NCBI GenBank assembly: GCA_018398765.1
Contig: JAHBMJ010005341.1
Span: forward strand, 94,902 to 153,443
From: Chromera velia
Taxonomy: Eukaryota; Sar; Chromeraceae
Reading direction: 5' to 3'
Length of the DNA: 58,542 bases
The position numbers and the translations under genes were made by a program. Below, piece after piece: positions 48,247-58,542 of this stretch. Each line of letters begins with the position of its first letter. Position 1 is the first letter of the stretch. Below the pieces are notes generated by a model. That model had not been told where the DNA came from and did not search any database. It was given only the letters and a program-made list of their open reading frames with translations.

Positions 48247-49482
48247 ATGCCCTTCAAGCAAGAGAAGGGTGAAAGAAAATCTCAAAAGTCGGAGATTTTG
48301 CGCGTTTTCCGAGTTTTCCGTGCTGGCAGGATTCTTCTTCTGTTCGGCTGTTCTTTGCTTCCTGTTTTTTCGGCCTCTGCCTCCTCTCACGCCTCCTCTC
48401 CCAGTTCCCGTCTCTCGTACGCCTCCAGGGGTCGTCTCTCCTTTCAGCCCCTCAGGAGAACCCCATCCAAAAAAGGAAGGGTCCAGTGGCCCATGAGTGG
48501 GGGAAGGGCTTCTTCTCCGGCTCTGAGAGTCCCGCCCTCTGGTAGCCCAATTCAAAACGCCAATGCACAGAGGGGGGTCGCCTCAGATACGGATATGTAC
48601 GAGAACGCCGACGCAGACAGCCCGCTCATGGGCGTCCCGGCCCCCACACCTCGAACGGGACAGAGAATCAGAGCCAGGGCCGTGGCTGCAACTTTTTTTA
48701 TTTTCTGGGCGACCTTCCTCACCTACCTCGAGAGACAGGGGTTCTCGGTATCCGTCACGGAGATGGCACGGGTCTCGGGCGTGGACGAGAATGTGAAGGC
48801 CTCGATTCTGGGGGCATTCTTCTGGGGGTACACTCTCATGCAGGTAGGTCAGCTTTCGGTTTTTGGTATTGGGCATGCCGATCTGTGCATCTTTGTGTTG
48901 AATATGTGCACATTCACGCCTTGCTTGTGAAATCGAAAGCATGCGCGTGTGTGTGTGGATAGGTCGGAGAGAGACGGGTTGGCGCGTTTGTCAGGTGCAT
49001 CAAACTTGCAAGTGTGTCCCACTTCTTTCGGTGTGCAACTGCGCGGCTCGCATCCGCGCTCTGCCTCCTCCAACCGTCACCGTTGCATGCAGATTCCAGG
49101 TGGGGCTCTCGCGAATCGTCTGGGCAACTCTCGTGCCCTCACCTTCACCTTCCTCGCCTTGGCTGTGGTCAATCTCCTTCAGCCGGGAGAGTTGACAGGG
49201 GCCGTCTCCGTCTCCACACTGATCGGTTGCAGGTCCGCAGCTCTGTCTGTCTACCTGGAAGTCTTCACCCTACCCGTCGCTCAAAGCATTTAGCAGACAG
49301 CGCTTGTGCAGTGCACTTGTATACCAGCTTGTCCATTCTTTTTCTTTTTTGTAGATCCGCCCCCTTTTCCTGTTTCTTCTTTCCAGCCGAAGGAAGTGGA
49401 AAGACCGCGAGGGCACGTGGGCGTCTTTCCTCCTTGTTGCACAGTTTTCCGATCCGTCCCCCTGTCTCTTCTCTTGATCTCC

Positions 49483-49517
<35 letters not shown>

Positions 49518-49523
49518 TGTGTG

Positions 49524-49558
<35 letters not shown>

Positions 49559-51527
49559 CAGAGTGCTGATTGGAGTCGCACAGGGGGCCCTCTTCCCCGC
49601 GATCCACGCGGTTCTGGCTGATCTGATTCCCTCCGAGTCGAGGAGCACGCTCGTCTCTGTGGCTTCTTCGGGAATGTTCGCAGGGTCTGCGGTGGCTCTG
49701 TCTGTCTCGCCTCTGGTTGTCCAGCACGCGGGTTCCCGGGTTCTCTTTCTTGCCATCGCTGCCATGGCAGGGCTGTGGGTGTGCATGTGGCACGTGTGGA
49801 GTGAGAGGGTCAGGGGAGGGCCAGGGGGAACGGAAGGGATGAGCAGCGCCCCTGGCAGCATTCCGTGGAAAGGCCTTATGTTTAAAAAGGCAGGGGCTGC
49901 ATGCACAGTGGGCAACTGTGCTTTTTCGTACGTGAGCATTTTCATGATGAATTATTTGCCGTCGTTCTGCGAAAAGAAGCTGGGTACGTCGTTGGCGGGG
50001 ATGGGCCCGATAGCACCCCTGGCTCCCTTTCTCGCAATGTTTTTTTGTACCATAGGGGGAGGGTGGCTGGCAAGCAGCCTGATTCAACGGTGGAACCCGA
50101 ATGCACGTGGCGTAGAAACTTCGACAGTGGGGGCCGTCAAAAAGGCTCGACAGGCTGTGAATGGAGCTGGCTTCCTTTTGGCGGCCGTTGGAAGTGTTGC
50201 GATGGCATTGTCTTCTGATTTGGCGACTGGGCTTGTGTCGATGTGCCTGACTCTGGGGGCTCTCGGCCTGAGTAGGGGCGGGTGGGCTGTGAGCCATATC
50301 GACGTTGCAGGTGCGTGCGTGGGCGGGTGGTTGTCGTGGTGGGCCTTCTAGCTAGACGGATACTTGTGTGCACAGGCAAATAGACAGACAGCTAGACGGA
50401 TACTTGGGTGCACAGGCAAATAGACAGACAGCTAGACGGATACTTGTGTGCACAGGCAAATAGACAGACAGCTAGAGAACTGCTTGTTCATCTGTGTGCC
50501 TCTCGATGGCTCTCCCTGTGAACACGAAAGTATTCTCACGCACAGTAGGTCTGGCGAGCCCGGCTTGGCTCTTGCCAACAGCTTGGCGCGTCAGCTGAAC
50601 TGCGAGGCCGCGTGACTCAAGTTGCGTGGTCGCGCCGCGAAGTTGGCTTCGCTCGTCTCATGGAGCGTGAAAATGTTGAGCGGCGCCGTGAGATGCGCCA
50701 TGCAGGTTTTTTTGTGAGACGAGGGAAGTTACCCATTCAAGTTGCGCGGCCGATGAGACAAGCCAAGTTGCCCAGTTGTTGGGATGAGCCAAGCCGGGTT
50801 CGCCAGCTAGACCTCTTGATTGTCTGTGAGAATATCAGACTTCAGGGTTGATCCTGCATGAGGTCTGCATGCGTCTTTCTTTTCGTTTTTGAATTTTCTA
50901 TGTCTTTCTGTCCTGTTGGAATACCGGGGGAGGTAGACGTCAACAGAGAAAATGCAAACAGGTCATGCATGGAACACGAAAACAAAACAAATGGAGATTC
51001 ATGATACCTCGACGAGTTTCGATATCCCTCCATGTGAGACGATCGAAGCGTGTGTGCATGTGCATGTGTACGTGCGAGTGGAGCTATTCACGGGTTTTTG
51101 CTCATGTACGTATGTGCTCCCTCCCTCCGTAGGCCGTGACGGCCTCGCCGGGGTCCTGATGGCGGTGGCCAACACCGTCGCGGCAGCTGCGGGGGTTGTG
51201 GCCACCTCCTTCACAGGCGCGGTCCTTTCCGCCAGTACATCAGGAGAGGGGGGCGGTGCGGCAGCAGCTGGGGTGGGGGGGGGATGGAGTCTCGTTCTTG
51301 GGGTGAACGCGGTTGTGTGTGTGATCGGTGCTGTCCTTTACCATTGGTGGGTTGAGGGGGGGGCTGTGGATTTCTTCAGGCTCGGGGTGACTGGAAGCTC
51401 TGCCAGCCTGTCCAACTCCTTGTCGGGATCGGTGGGAGCTGTTGAAAGGGGAGCGGGGGAGAGAAGAGACAGAGAAGATCTTCCTTTGTCTCCACCAGTA
51501 GATTGGGGAGGGGACCATCGGGAATAG
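48247..51527 (+). CDS. SLC17-like major facilitator anion transporter
   Basis: A twelve-helix transporter, 626 residues, in four phase-consistent exons: 48247-48843, 49093-49232, 49562-50310, 51133-51527. Family marks: TFLTYLERQGFSVSV in helix 1; GAFFWGYTLMQ joined to IPGGALANRLG, the Q-I-P-G-G...R-x-G motif of the SLC17/ANTR group; VLIGVAQGALFPAIHAVLA then PSESRS, the usual G-x-x-x-G-x-x-x-P-A motif after helix 4; and the late SHIDVAGRDGLAGVLMAVAN. Members carry phosphate, nitrate, sialic acid or ascorbate across organelle or plasma membranes. The N-terminus has a hydrophobic segment (residues 28-45, ILLLFGCSLLPVFSASA) followed by a Ser/Arg-rich, acid-poor stretch to about residue 80, which looks like a bipartite plastid leader. 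The substrate cannot be told. The C-terminal tail is low complexity. Confidence 0.9.
49481..49558 (+). repeat. (CT)n-(GT)n tract abutting a splice acceptor
   Basis: The intron before transporter exon 3 ends with about 20 bp of CT and 55 bp of GT repeats, then GCAG at the acceptor (exon starts 49562). The dinucleotide array takes the place of a normal polypyrimidine tract. Confidence 0.85.
50349..50474 (+). repeat. 40-bp minisatellite, three copies
   Basis: The unit GCTAGACGGATACTTG(T/G)GTG plus CACAGGCAAATAGACAGACA is repeated three times in tandem, with a single difference in the middle copy. It is in intron 3 of the transporter gene. Confidence 0.95.
50547..50814. mobile_element. Fold-back (MITE-like) element in transporter intron 3
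   Basis: The left end AGGTCTGGCGAGCCCGGCTT and the right end (reverse complement AGGTCTAGCTGGCGAACCCG) form imperfect terminal inverted repeats of about 35-40 bp. Inner segments (CAAGTTGCG, CGTCTCA) are also inverted. The length is 268 bp with no coding capacity. No clear target-site duplication is seen. Confidence 0.55.
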
Positions 51528-51842
51528 ATTTGCGATTTATGTTTTCGAACTGAAAACAACGTCGTAAAAAAGCTATATACATAGAGTCGGGAAAAAAATA
51601 ATATTTTGATAGTTGCGTAGTAGAAAATATTGTTTGCATATCATCATCAAAAAGCTGCTGAGAAGTTGTTAAGATTCTTAACTTAAGAACACTTGTTCAT
51701 CACTTACTAGACAACAGTTGTTTGACTTTAATGGTGTTTAACTTTAGGATTGACAAAGCAATTTAAAAGTTTTGAACAATTTTCTTTTGCTGTCTTTAAA
51801 TTATTTTAATTAAAGATGATGTTATTTATTTAAAATATGTAG
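51528..51842. other. AT-rich spacer after the transporter gene
   Basis: No gene or structured repeat seen. The region should contain the transporter's polyadenylation site. Confidence 0.6.
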
Positions 51843-52155
51843 TTGATTGATTGATTGATTGATTGATATGTTCCACCCTAGGGCCTTCCCGCTATGTCTA
51901 TCTGTCGCCAGAGCTAGCAGGGCGGGGCGTTCCCCAGCCTAAGTTGAGGTATCAGACCCCGCCCTCGGGGCCCGCCAGAGTCTGTTACCCTGGCCGCTGC
52001 TGCATGATTGTTCGTTGTTCGAGCTACGGCTCTGGATCCATGTTGGCTTTTCAGCCTGAAAATCGATCTGAAACGGCATGCGATTTGGGCTTCCTCGCTC
52101 TTCTTGTTCACTTTATCAATCTTCTTCTGCGGCTCCCTCCTTCCCCACCCTAAGT
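51843..52155 (-). mobile_element. 3' end of a (TGAT)n-tailed retroelement-like sequence
   Basis: Read on the minus strand there is an open frame (52111-51914, for example RFRSIFRLKSQHGSRAVA) ending in a stop, a short untranslated stretch and then an (ATCA)n tail at 51868-51843. The last 65 bp are identical to 33033-33097. This layout suits a 5'-truncated non-LTR element, but no reverse transcriptase domain is visible in this fragment. Confidence 0.5.
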
Positions 52156-52404
52156 TAAATGTCCAAACTATGTGTGTTTACTTATGAATTCTCATGATCT
52201 GACATGATGATGATCATCATACACCATCGGTGGCCCATTGCTATATCCGATTCGGCAACAAACGAGGCAGTTCGGTTCTTTAAATTCTGTTATGAATTAA
52301 GAATGAAAGAGAGTGAAGTTAGTACTTAATCTCTAATCTAATAACTATGGTCGGGCCTGTCTATCTGTATATAACTTGGTTTGTTGTTGACAGAAGATTG
52401 TTGA

Positions 52405-52830
52405 GTAGATACAATCATGAGAGAAAGAACGGTGAAAGCAGAAAGAGTCTTTTTTGTACTAAAAAGTAAGATCACATCAGCAGGAGAGATTCCACCAGCC
52501 ACTTGTTTATATTGGTTTAAACACACAGTGTGTGTCGTATGGCTGTATGGCTGTGAGGTGCATTCACATTCGCAGAAGTCTTTGACAGAGTTCAATCGAA
52601 TGCAGAGGAGGTTCATTCGATGAGTTTTCCAGTTGACAGCTAGGTTGACAGAGAAACACACAACTTTTTTTGAGGCAGGGTTGCTCCCTATTGACTTAGT
52701 TGTAGCTCAGAGAACGCTGTTGTGGGCATAGAAAGTTTTGAAGAAAGCAAGAAATACACCAACAGGTCACGCACTTGTTAAGTCAATTCAGGAGGGGGTG
52801 GACAGTAATTTGAAGGGCCCCGGGGGGAGG
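52405..52830 (+). pseudogene. Decayed C-terminus of a LINE (non-LTR) reverse transcriptase
   Basis: The stretch 52417-52623 reads RERTVKAERVFFVLKSKIT, then LYWFKHTVCVVWLYGCEVHS and LTEFNRMQRRFIR. This is the pattern after the RT domain of LINEs (helix, then V-x-x-x-L-Y-G-x-E, then a helix ending in F-I-R). Past a stop, frames continue with GLLPIDLVVAQRT and KARNTPTGHALVKSIQEGVD, also typical LINE C-terminal wording, but in broken frames. The remnant stops where the satellite begins. Confidence 0.65.
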
Positions 52831-52887
52831 CAACATTCTTTTCACATTTTTCCTCACATAAAGAAATGTGCTCAAACTCTTTTTCCA

Positions 52888-55793
52888 ACTCGCGAGCTGC
52901 AGACATGCAAAACTGCACCCCCACACGTAGACACGCACACGTATGAACACATCTGCTCTTCCAGTCTCCCCTATCGGAAAGCAAGGTGATCCTTCAAATC
53001 TACACGTTCCCGCCAGCTGAAAAGCAGCCATTATGTCCGCCATGATTCCCTCTCTCTCTCAGACAGATCAAAAGACTTCACTTTTAGCCTAACTCGCGAG
53101 CTGCAGACATGCAAAACTGCACCCTCACACGCAGACACGCACACGTATGAACACATCTTATGAACACATCTGCTCTTCCGGTCTCCCCTATCAGAAAGCA
53201 AGGTGATCCTTCAAATCTACACGTTCCCGCCAGCTGAAAAGCAGCCATTATGTCCGCCATGATTCCCTCTCTCTCTCGGACAGATCAAAAGACTTCACTT
53301 TTAGCCTAACTCGCGAGCTGCAGACGTTCAAAACTGCGCCCACCCACCCAACCGACATCATGTCTCTTCAGACGGCAGTCCAGCGCTTCCGCAGCCTTCC
53401 CGAGAAGGAATCCGTCGATTGCTCTCCTTCCGCCACGCCTGCAAGCACACACTCCATGCAAGCTCAATCCCTAGTCTCATTCCATCGATCCAAAGACTTC
53501 ACTTTTGCCCTAACTCGCGAGCTGCAGATATGCAAAACTGCACCCTCACACGCAGACGCGCACATGTATGAACACATCTGCTCTTCCGGTCTCCCCTATC
53601 GGAAAGCAAGGAGATCCTTCAAATCTACACGTTCCCGCCAGCTGAAAAGCAGCCATTATGTCCGCAATGATTCCCTCTCTCTCTCTCGGACAGATCAAAA
53701 GACTTCACTTTTGCCCTAACTCGCGAGCTGCAGACATGAAAAACTGCACGTATACCCTCACACGCAGACATGGACGCAGACACGCACATGTATGAACACA
53801 TCTGCTCTTCCGGTCTCCCCTATCGGAATCGGAAGGCAAGATGATCCTTCAAATCTACAGGTTCCCGCCAGCTGAAAAGCAGCCATTATGTCCGCCATGA
53901 TTCCCTCTCTCTCTCGGACAGCTCAAAAGACTTCACTTTTGCCCTAACTCGCGAGCTGCAGACATGCAAAACTGCACCCTCACACGAAGACACGCACATG
54001 TATGAACACAATGTCATCTGCCCTTCCGGTCTCCCCTACCGGAAAGCAAGGATATCCTTCAAATCTACATGTTCTCGCCGGCTGAAAAGCAGCCATTATG
54101 TCCGCCATGATTCCCTCTCTCTCTCGGACAGATCAAAAGACTTCACTTTTAGCCTAACTCGCGAGCTGCAGACATGCAAAACTGCACCCTCACACGAAGA
54201 CACGCACATGTAGGAACACATCTGCCCTTCCGGTCTCCCCTATCGGAAAGCAAGGTGATCCTTCAAATCTACACGTTCCCGCCAGCAGAAAAGCAGCCAT
54301 TATGTCCGCTATGATTCCCTCTCTCTATCGGACAGATCACAAGACTTCACTTTTGCCCTAACTTGCGAGCTGCAGACGTTCAAAGCTGCGCCCACCCACC
54401 CAACCGACATCATGTCTCTTCAGACGGCAGTCCAGCGCTTCCGCAGCCTTCCCGAGAAGAAATCCGTCGATTGCTCTCCTTCCGCCACGCCCGCAAGCAC
54501 ACTCTCCATGCAGGCTCAATCCCTAGTCTGATTCCATCGATCCAAAGACTTCACTTTTGCCCCAACTCGCGAGCTGCAGATATGCAAAACTGCACCCTCA
54601 CACGCAGACACGCACAGTGTCACGTATGAACACATCTGCTCTTCCGGTCTCCCCTATCGGAAGGCAAGGTGATCCGCCAAATCTACACGTTCCCGCCAGC
54701 TGAAAAGCAGCCATTATGTCCGAAAACATTCCGGGGGGGCCCTCTCTCTCTAAGACAGATCAAAAGACTTCACTTTTGCCCTAACTCGCGAGCTGCAGAC
54801 ATGCAAAACTGCACCCTCACACGCAGACACGCACATGTATGAACACAATGTCATCTGCCCTTCCGGTCTCCCCTATCGGAAAGCAAGGATATCCTTCAAA
54901 TCTACACGTTCTCGCCAGCTGAAAAGCAGCCATTATGTCCGCCATGATTCCCTCTCTCTATCGGACAGATCACAAGACTTCACTTTTGCCCTAACTCGCG
55001 AGCTGCAGACGTTCAAAACTGCGCCCACCCACCCAACCGACATCATGTCTCTTCAGACGGCAGTCCAGCGCTCCCGCAGCCTTCCCGAGAAGAAATCCGT
55101 CGATTGCTCTCCTTCCGCCACGCCTGCAAGCACACACTCCATGCAGGCTCAATCCCTAGTCTCATTCCATCGATCCAAAGACTTCACTTTTGCCCCAACT
55201 CGCGAGCTGCAGACATGCAAAACTGCACCCTCACACGCAGACACGCACAGTGTCACGTATGAACACATCTGCTCTTCCGGTCTCCCCTATCGGAAGGCAA
55301 GGTGATCCTTCAAATCTACACGTTCCCGCCGGCTGAAAAGCAGCCATTATGTCCGCCATGATTCCCTCTCTCTCTCGGACAGATCAAAAGACTTCACTTT
55401 TGCCCTAACTCGCGAGCTGCAGACATGCAAAACTGCACCCTCACACGAAGACACGCACATGTATGAACACAATGTCATCTGCCCTTCCGGTCTCCCCTAT
55501 CGGAAGGCAAGGTGATCCTTCAAATCTACACGTTCTCGCCAGCTGAAAAGCAGCCATTATGTCCGCCATGATTCCCTCTCTCTCTCGGACAGATCACAAG
55601 ACTTCACTTTTAGCCTAACTCGCGAGCTGCAGACGTTCAAAACTGCGCCCACCCACCCAACCGACATCATGTCTCTTCAGACGGCAGTCCAGCGCTCCCG
55701 CAGCCTTCCCGAGAAGAAATCCGTCGATTGCTCTCCTTCCGCCACGCCCGCAAGCACACACTCCATGCAGGCTCAATCCCTAGTCTGATTCCA
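52888..55793. repeat. Two-type (A/B) satellite array, 14 units of about 204-228 bp
   Basis: The anchor ACTCGCGAGCTGCAGA (one copy ACTTGCGAG) occurs at 52888, 53092, 53309, 53513, 53719, 53947, 54157, 54361, 54565, 54784, 54994, 55198, 55408 and 55618. Type A units go on ATGCAAAACTGCACCCTCAC. Type B units go on CGTTCAAAACTGCGCCCACC and include ATCATGTCTCTTCAGACGGC. The order is A A B A A A A B A A B A A B. Complete B units are always 204 bp, while A units vary from 204 to 228. Open frames through it (up to 156 codons) change frame from unit to unit. Confidence 0.95.
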
Positions 55794-55824
55794 AGAAAGA
55801 AAGAAAGAAAGAAAGAAAGAAGGA

Positions 55825-55855
<31 letters not shown>

Positions 55856-56055
55856 GGAAGAAAGAAAAGGAAGAAAGAAAGGGAAGAAAGAAAAGGAAGA
55901 AAGAAAGGGAAGAAAGAAAGGGAGGGAAGAAAGAAAAGGAAGAAAGAAAGAGAGAAAGAGAGAAAGAAAGAAAGAAAGAAAGAAAGAAGGAAGGAAAGAA
56001 AGAAAGAAAGAAAGAAAAGAAAGAAAGGAAGGAAGGAAGGAAGGAAGGAAGAAAG

Positions 56056-56100
<45 letters not shown>

Positions 56101-56262
56101 GGAAGAAAGACAGGGAGGGAAGAAAGAAAGAAAGAAAGAAAGGAAGGAAGGAAGGAAGAAAGAAAGGAAGGAAGGAAGAAAGGAAGGACGGACGGACGGA
56201 CGGACGGAAGGAAGGAAGGAACGAAGGAAGGAAGGAATGAATGAAGGAAGGAAGGATGGAAG
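55794..56262. repeat. GAAA/GGAA-rich microsatellite array
   Basis: About 470 bp of AAAG, GGAA and GGAC units directly following the last, truncated B satellite unit. Long open frames on both strands (Lys/Arg/Glu or Phe/Leu/Ser) are repeat artefacts. Confidence 0.95.
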
Positions 56263-58078
56263 AGACAGAGCGAGAAGAGTGAGAGAGATAAAGAGAAACG
56301 GACACTGAGACAAAAACAGAAAGACGCGCAGAAACGCACACACACCTATGCACACATACACACACAGAGTCAGACCAAGACATATGTACACCCAGGGCAG
56401 GCTCCATGTTCTTTTCTTTTGTTTTTCTCTTTTATTTATGTACATGGTAGGCAAAAAACGGAAGCAAGAACAAAAGACAAAACAACCCGAAAGGCATAGG
56501 GTTAAACTCCCCTGGCGACTGACACTGTCCGTCCGGATTTCAGAGAGACAGACAGACACAAACATGCAGAGAGACAGATGAGCAGAGATACAAGAGCAGA
56601 CAGATAGAAATAACCAGGGAAACACAGAGATATATGCAGAGAGGCAAGCAGATGGACAGATACACAGATAGATGCACTCAGATTGGCAACTCAGTCAGTC
56701 GGCCAGTAAGAAAGTTAGACATGATGTCGTCAGTAAGTCAGACAGCCAGATTGGTGGGAGCAGATTGGCATGCAGCTTGTATAAACAGTCCTTGGTTGCT
56801 CTCATCGAGTCTCTATCGCCGCTCCGTGACTCCATGTCGTCGCGCAGGGGATTCGGGTTCAGGTGCACGGAGGGCTGGCCACCAGAGCGAGGACCATTTC
56901 TGGACCGTGATAGTCAATCACCGGTCTGGAAGCACTCTACGTCAGTTGTATCATTGTGTTCCAGATAGCGCCTTCGTGCTTTGCAGGACACAATGTTGCC
57001 ACTCGACACAATGTTGCCACTCGACACAGGCTCACGTATGTCCCAGTACCCCAGAAAGGTCAGTCAAAAGTAAATGCAGCGTCTAAACATGCCAGATAAT
57101 ACCAATAAATCCGCGGGGATTTGGAGGCCACAAATCACAACACGCGGAGATTGGACAGACATCAAAATCGCTGGTAGAGAGTTTTTTTGCGCGCCTTCGT
57201 CTTACAATAGAAAGTCTTCTCCAATCGCTGTCAGACACTGACAGACAGTGAATCTGCCCGCGGCGCCCCTCCTCCCGTAACTCGCGGGTGCGCGTGTGGA
57301 TGCCAAGCCGCCAACCGGGGAGGGGAAAAAGCCCCCCCCCCCGGCCCGACCGTCTCCATGCATATGTGCACCCTAGCTATTGCACCCTCACATACCCTCA
57401 CCCAATTAACCCATGCATGCACCATTGATGGGGATTTTCTGACCTGTGTGCATGCATGCTTTGCAGAAACCCTCTCTTCCATCCGGAGTCTTCTGGGGAG
57501 TCTCGGAACACAGCCTGTTTCATTTCAACCGCCCGAGTCTTCACATCCCTTTACCACTTGTATCTCTGGCAGAGCCGTTCGATAGTTGAGAGTCAGTGGG
57601 TGACCGCAAAACGCGCAGTGACAGATTCATATATATATACATGCCAAGGTAGCAAACAGATAATACATTCCGCAATTAGACTCCCATTCGACAAGGGTAC
57701 TTCGCATAGACAGACGAACGTCTTTTAATGCCGAACATGCAGTCAACTCGGGAGTAGAGCGGGCGACTTGACAGTCAGTTCCCGGAGAGGCGTCTGCCCG
57801 TCTGACACTCTGATTGTCTGCTCTGCATAATCATCGACATTTGGCATCCCGCGCCCACTGCTTGCTTACTTGCTTGCTCGCATGCTTTATGCACATGCTT
57901 TATGCACAAAATTTCAGTGCACCTTTAGGGGACAGAGTCTGTACTTGCATGGGACATTTCAAGCCATTGAACCACTCTAAAATAGTCTTCCGTGTCTTTC
58001 GCAGTGTTTGTTTTCAAGTCTGCACATTTGCTCCTTCTGTTTGTCCGTTTGTGTGTTTGTCTGTTTGTTTGTCTGTTT
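56263..58078. other. No gene seen
   Basis: Scattered GACA/CAGA words up to 56700, then unique sequence. There is a tandem duplication of about 19 bp (CACAATGTTGCCACTCGAC) at 56989-57026 and TGCATGCA words at 57413 and 57451. No open frame has protein-like composition or paired splice signals that I can support. Confidence 0.55.
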
Positions 58079-58339
58079 GTGTCTTTATCCGTACAACTGT
58101 CTGTCTGTCTCTGTCTGTCTCTGTCTGTCTGTCTGTCTGTCTGTCTGCCTCTGTCCGTCTGTCTGTCTGTCTGTCTGTCTGGCTGGCTGGCTGTCTGTCT
58201 GTCTGCCTCTGTCTGTCTGCCTCTGTCTGTCTGTCTGTCTCTGTCGGTCTCTGTCTGTCTCTGTCTGTCTCTGTCTGTCTCTGTCTGTCTCTGTCTGTCT
58301 GTCTCTGTCTGTCTGTCTCTGTCTGTCTGTCTGTCTGTC

Positions 58340-58374
<35 letters not shown>

Positions 58375-58411
58375 GTCTGTGTTTGTCTGTCTGTCTGTCT
58401 GTCTGTCTGGC

Positions 58412-58444
<33 letters not shown>

Positions 58445-58445
58445 G
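58079..58445. repeat. (CTGT)n microsatellite array
   Basis: About 370 bp of CTGT repeats with regular CTCTGT interruptions. The Asp/Arg/Gln/Thr frames on the minus strand come from the repeat. Confidence 0.97.
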
Positions 58446-58542
58446 CGGGCACCGTCGCTCCTTTGGTATGGGACTTTGGAGAGTTTCGTTACCGCCGAAA
58501 GAGTCCTCCCGCAAGATACGAAGACACAACATCAGAAGAAAT

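Noticed and set aside
54835-55305. A 156-codon open frame inside the satellite as a repeat-protein gene
   Set aside because: Unit lengths (204, 210, 217, 228 bp) are not all multiples of three, other units contain stops, and no start or splice context is shared.
52888-55793. CRISPR-like array
   Set aside because: The repeated anchor is long and the spacing is over 200 bp of repeated, not unique, sequence; this is a satellite in a spliced eukaryotic genome.
55667-56625. Minus-strand open frames of 190-281 codons rich in Phe, Leu and Ser
   Set aside because: They are translations of the GAAA/GGAA microsatellite array.
57925-58532. Minus-strand open frames rich in Asp, Arg, Gln and Thr
   Set aside because: They are translations of the CTGT array.
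1-58542. tRNA, rRNA or other structured RNA genes
   Set aside because: I looked for tRNA T-loop words and rRNA-like blocks and saw none I could support by eye. A covariance-model scan would be decisive.

Overview
The window is nuclear DNA from a eukaryote. Genes are cut by many GT-AG introns, the DNA is full of microsatellites, there is one assembly gap of Ns, and retroelement debris and a satellite array fill the right end. The combination of a giant secreted subtilase, a transporter with a bipartite-looking leader, and TGCATGC motifs (a known ApiAP2-type motif in apicomplexans) fits an alveolate alga such as a chromerid. That placement is inference; nothing here proves the species.

Layout from left to right. 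1-1220: the 3' end of a plus-strand gene of unknown function. 2871-5035 (+): a GMC-family flavin oxidoreductase. 6067-27682 (-): a giant gene I could assemble into 14 exons with consistent reading phase, giving about 5,780 residues. It encodes a signal peptide, a pro-region, a complete S8 subtilisin catalytic domain, a very long ectodomain of Ig-like and SNGF-type beta modules, two fibronectin III domains, one membrane span and a tail of about 900 residues. Its 5' end carries a four-copy 123-bp tandem duplication of the start codon and signal peptide. 28945-32023 (+): a small helical protein of unknown function. 33571-37533 (-): a nine-exon unknown protein of 608 residues. 37661-47537 (-): the IPI1/TEX10 ribosome-assembly factor, interrupted by the N gap. 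48247-51527 (+): an SLC17-like major facilitator transporter, divergent from the IPI1/TEX10 gene.

The right end (51528-58542) has no gene. It holds a (TGAT)n-tailed element fragment, a decayed LINE reverse-transcriptase C-terminus, a 2.9-kb two-type (A/B) satellite with higher-order order, a GAAA-rich array and a CTGT array.

The genes do not form one pathway. The leads most worth following are the signal-peptide duplication and architecture of the giant protease, a duplicated splice acceptor that carries its active-site His codons, recurring sequence motifs at splice sites, and the A/B satellite.
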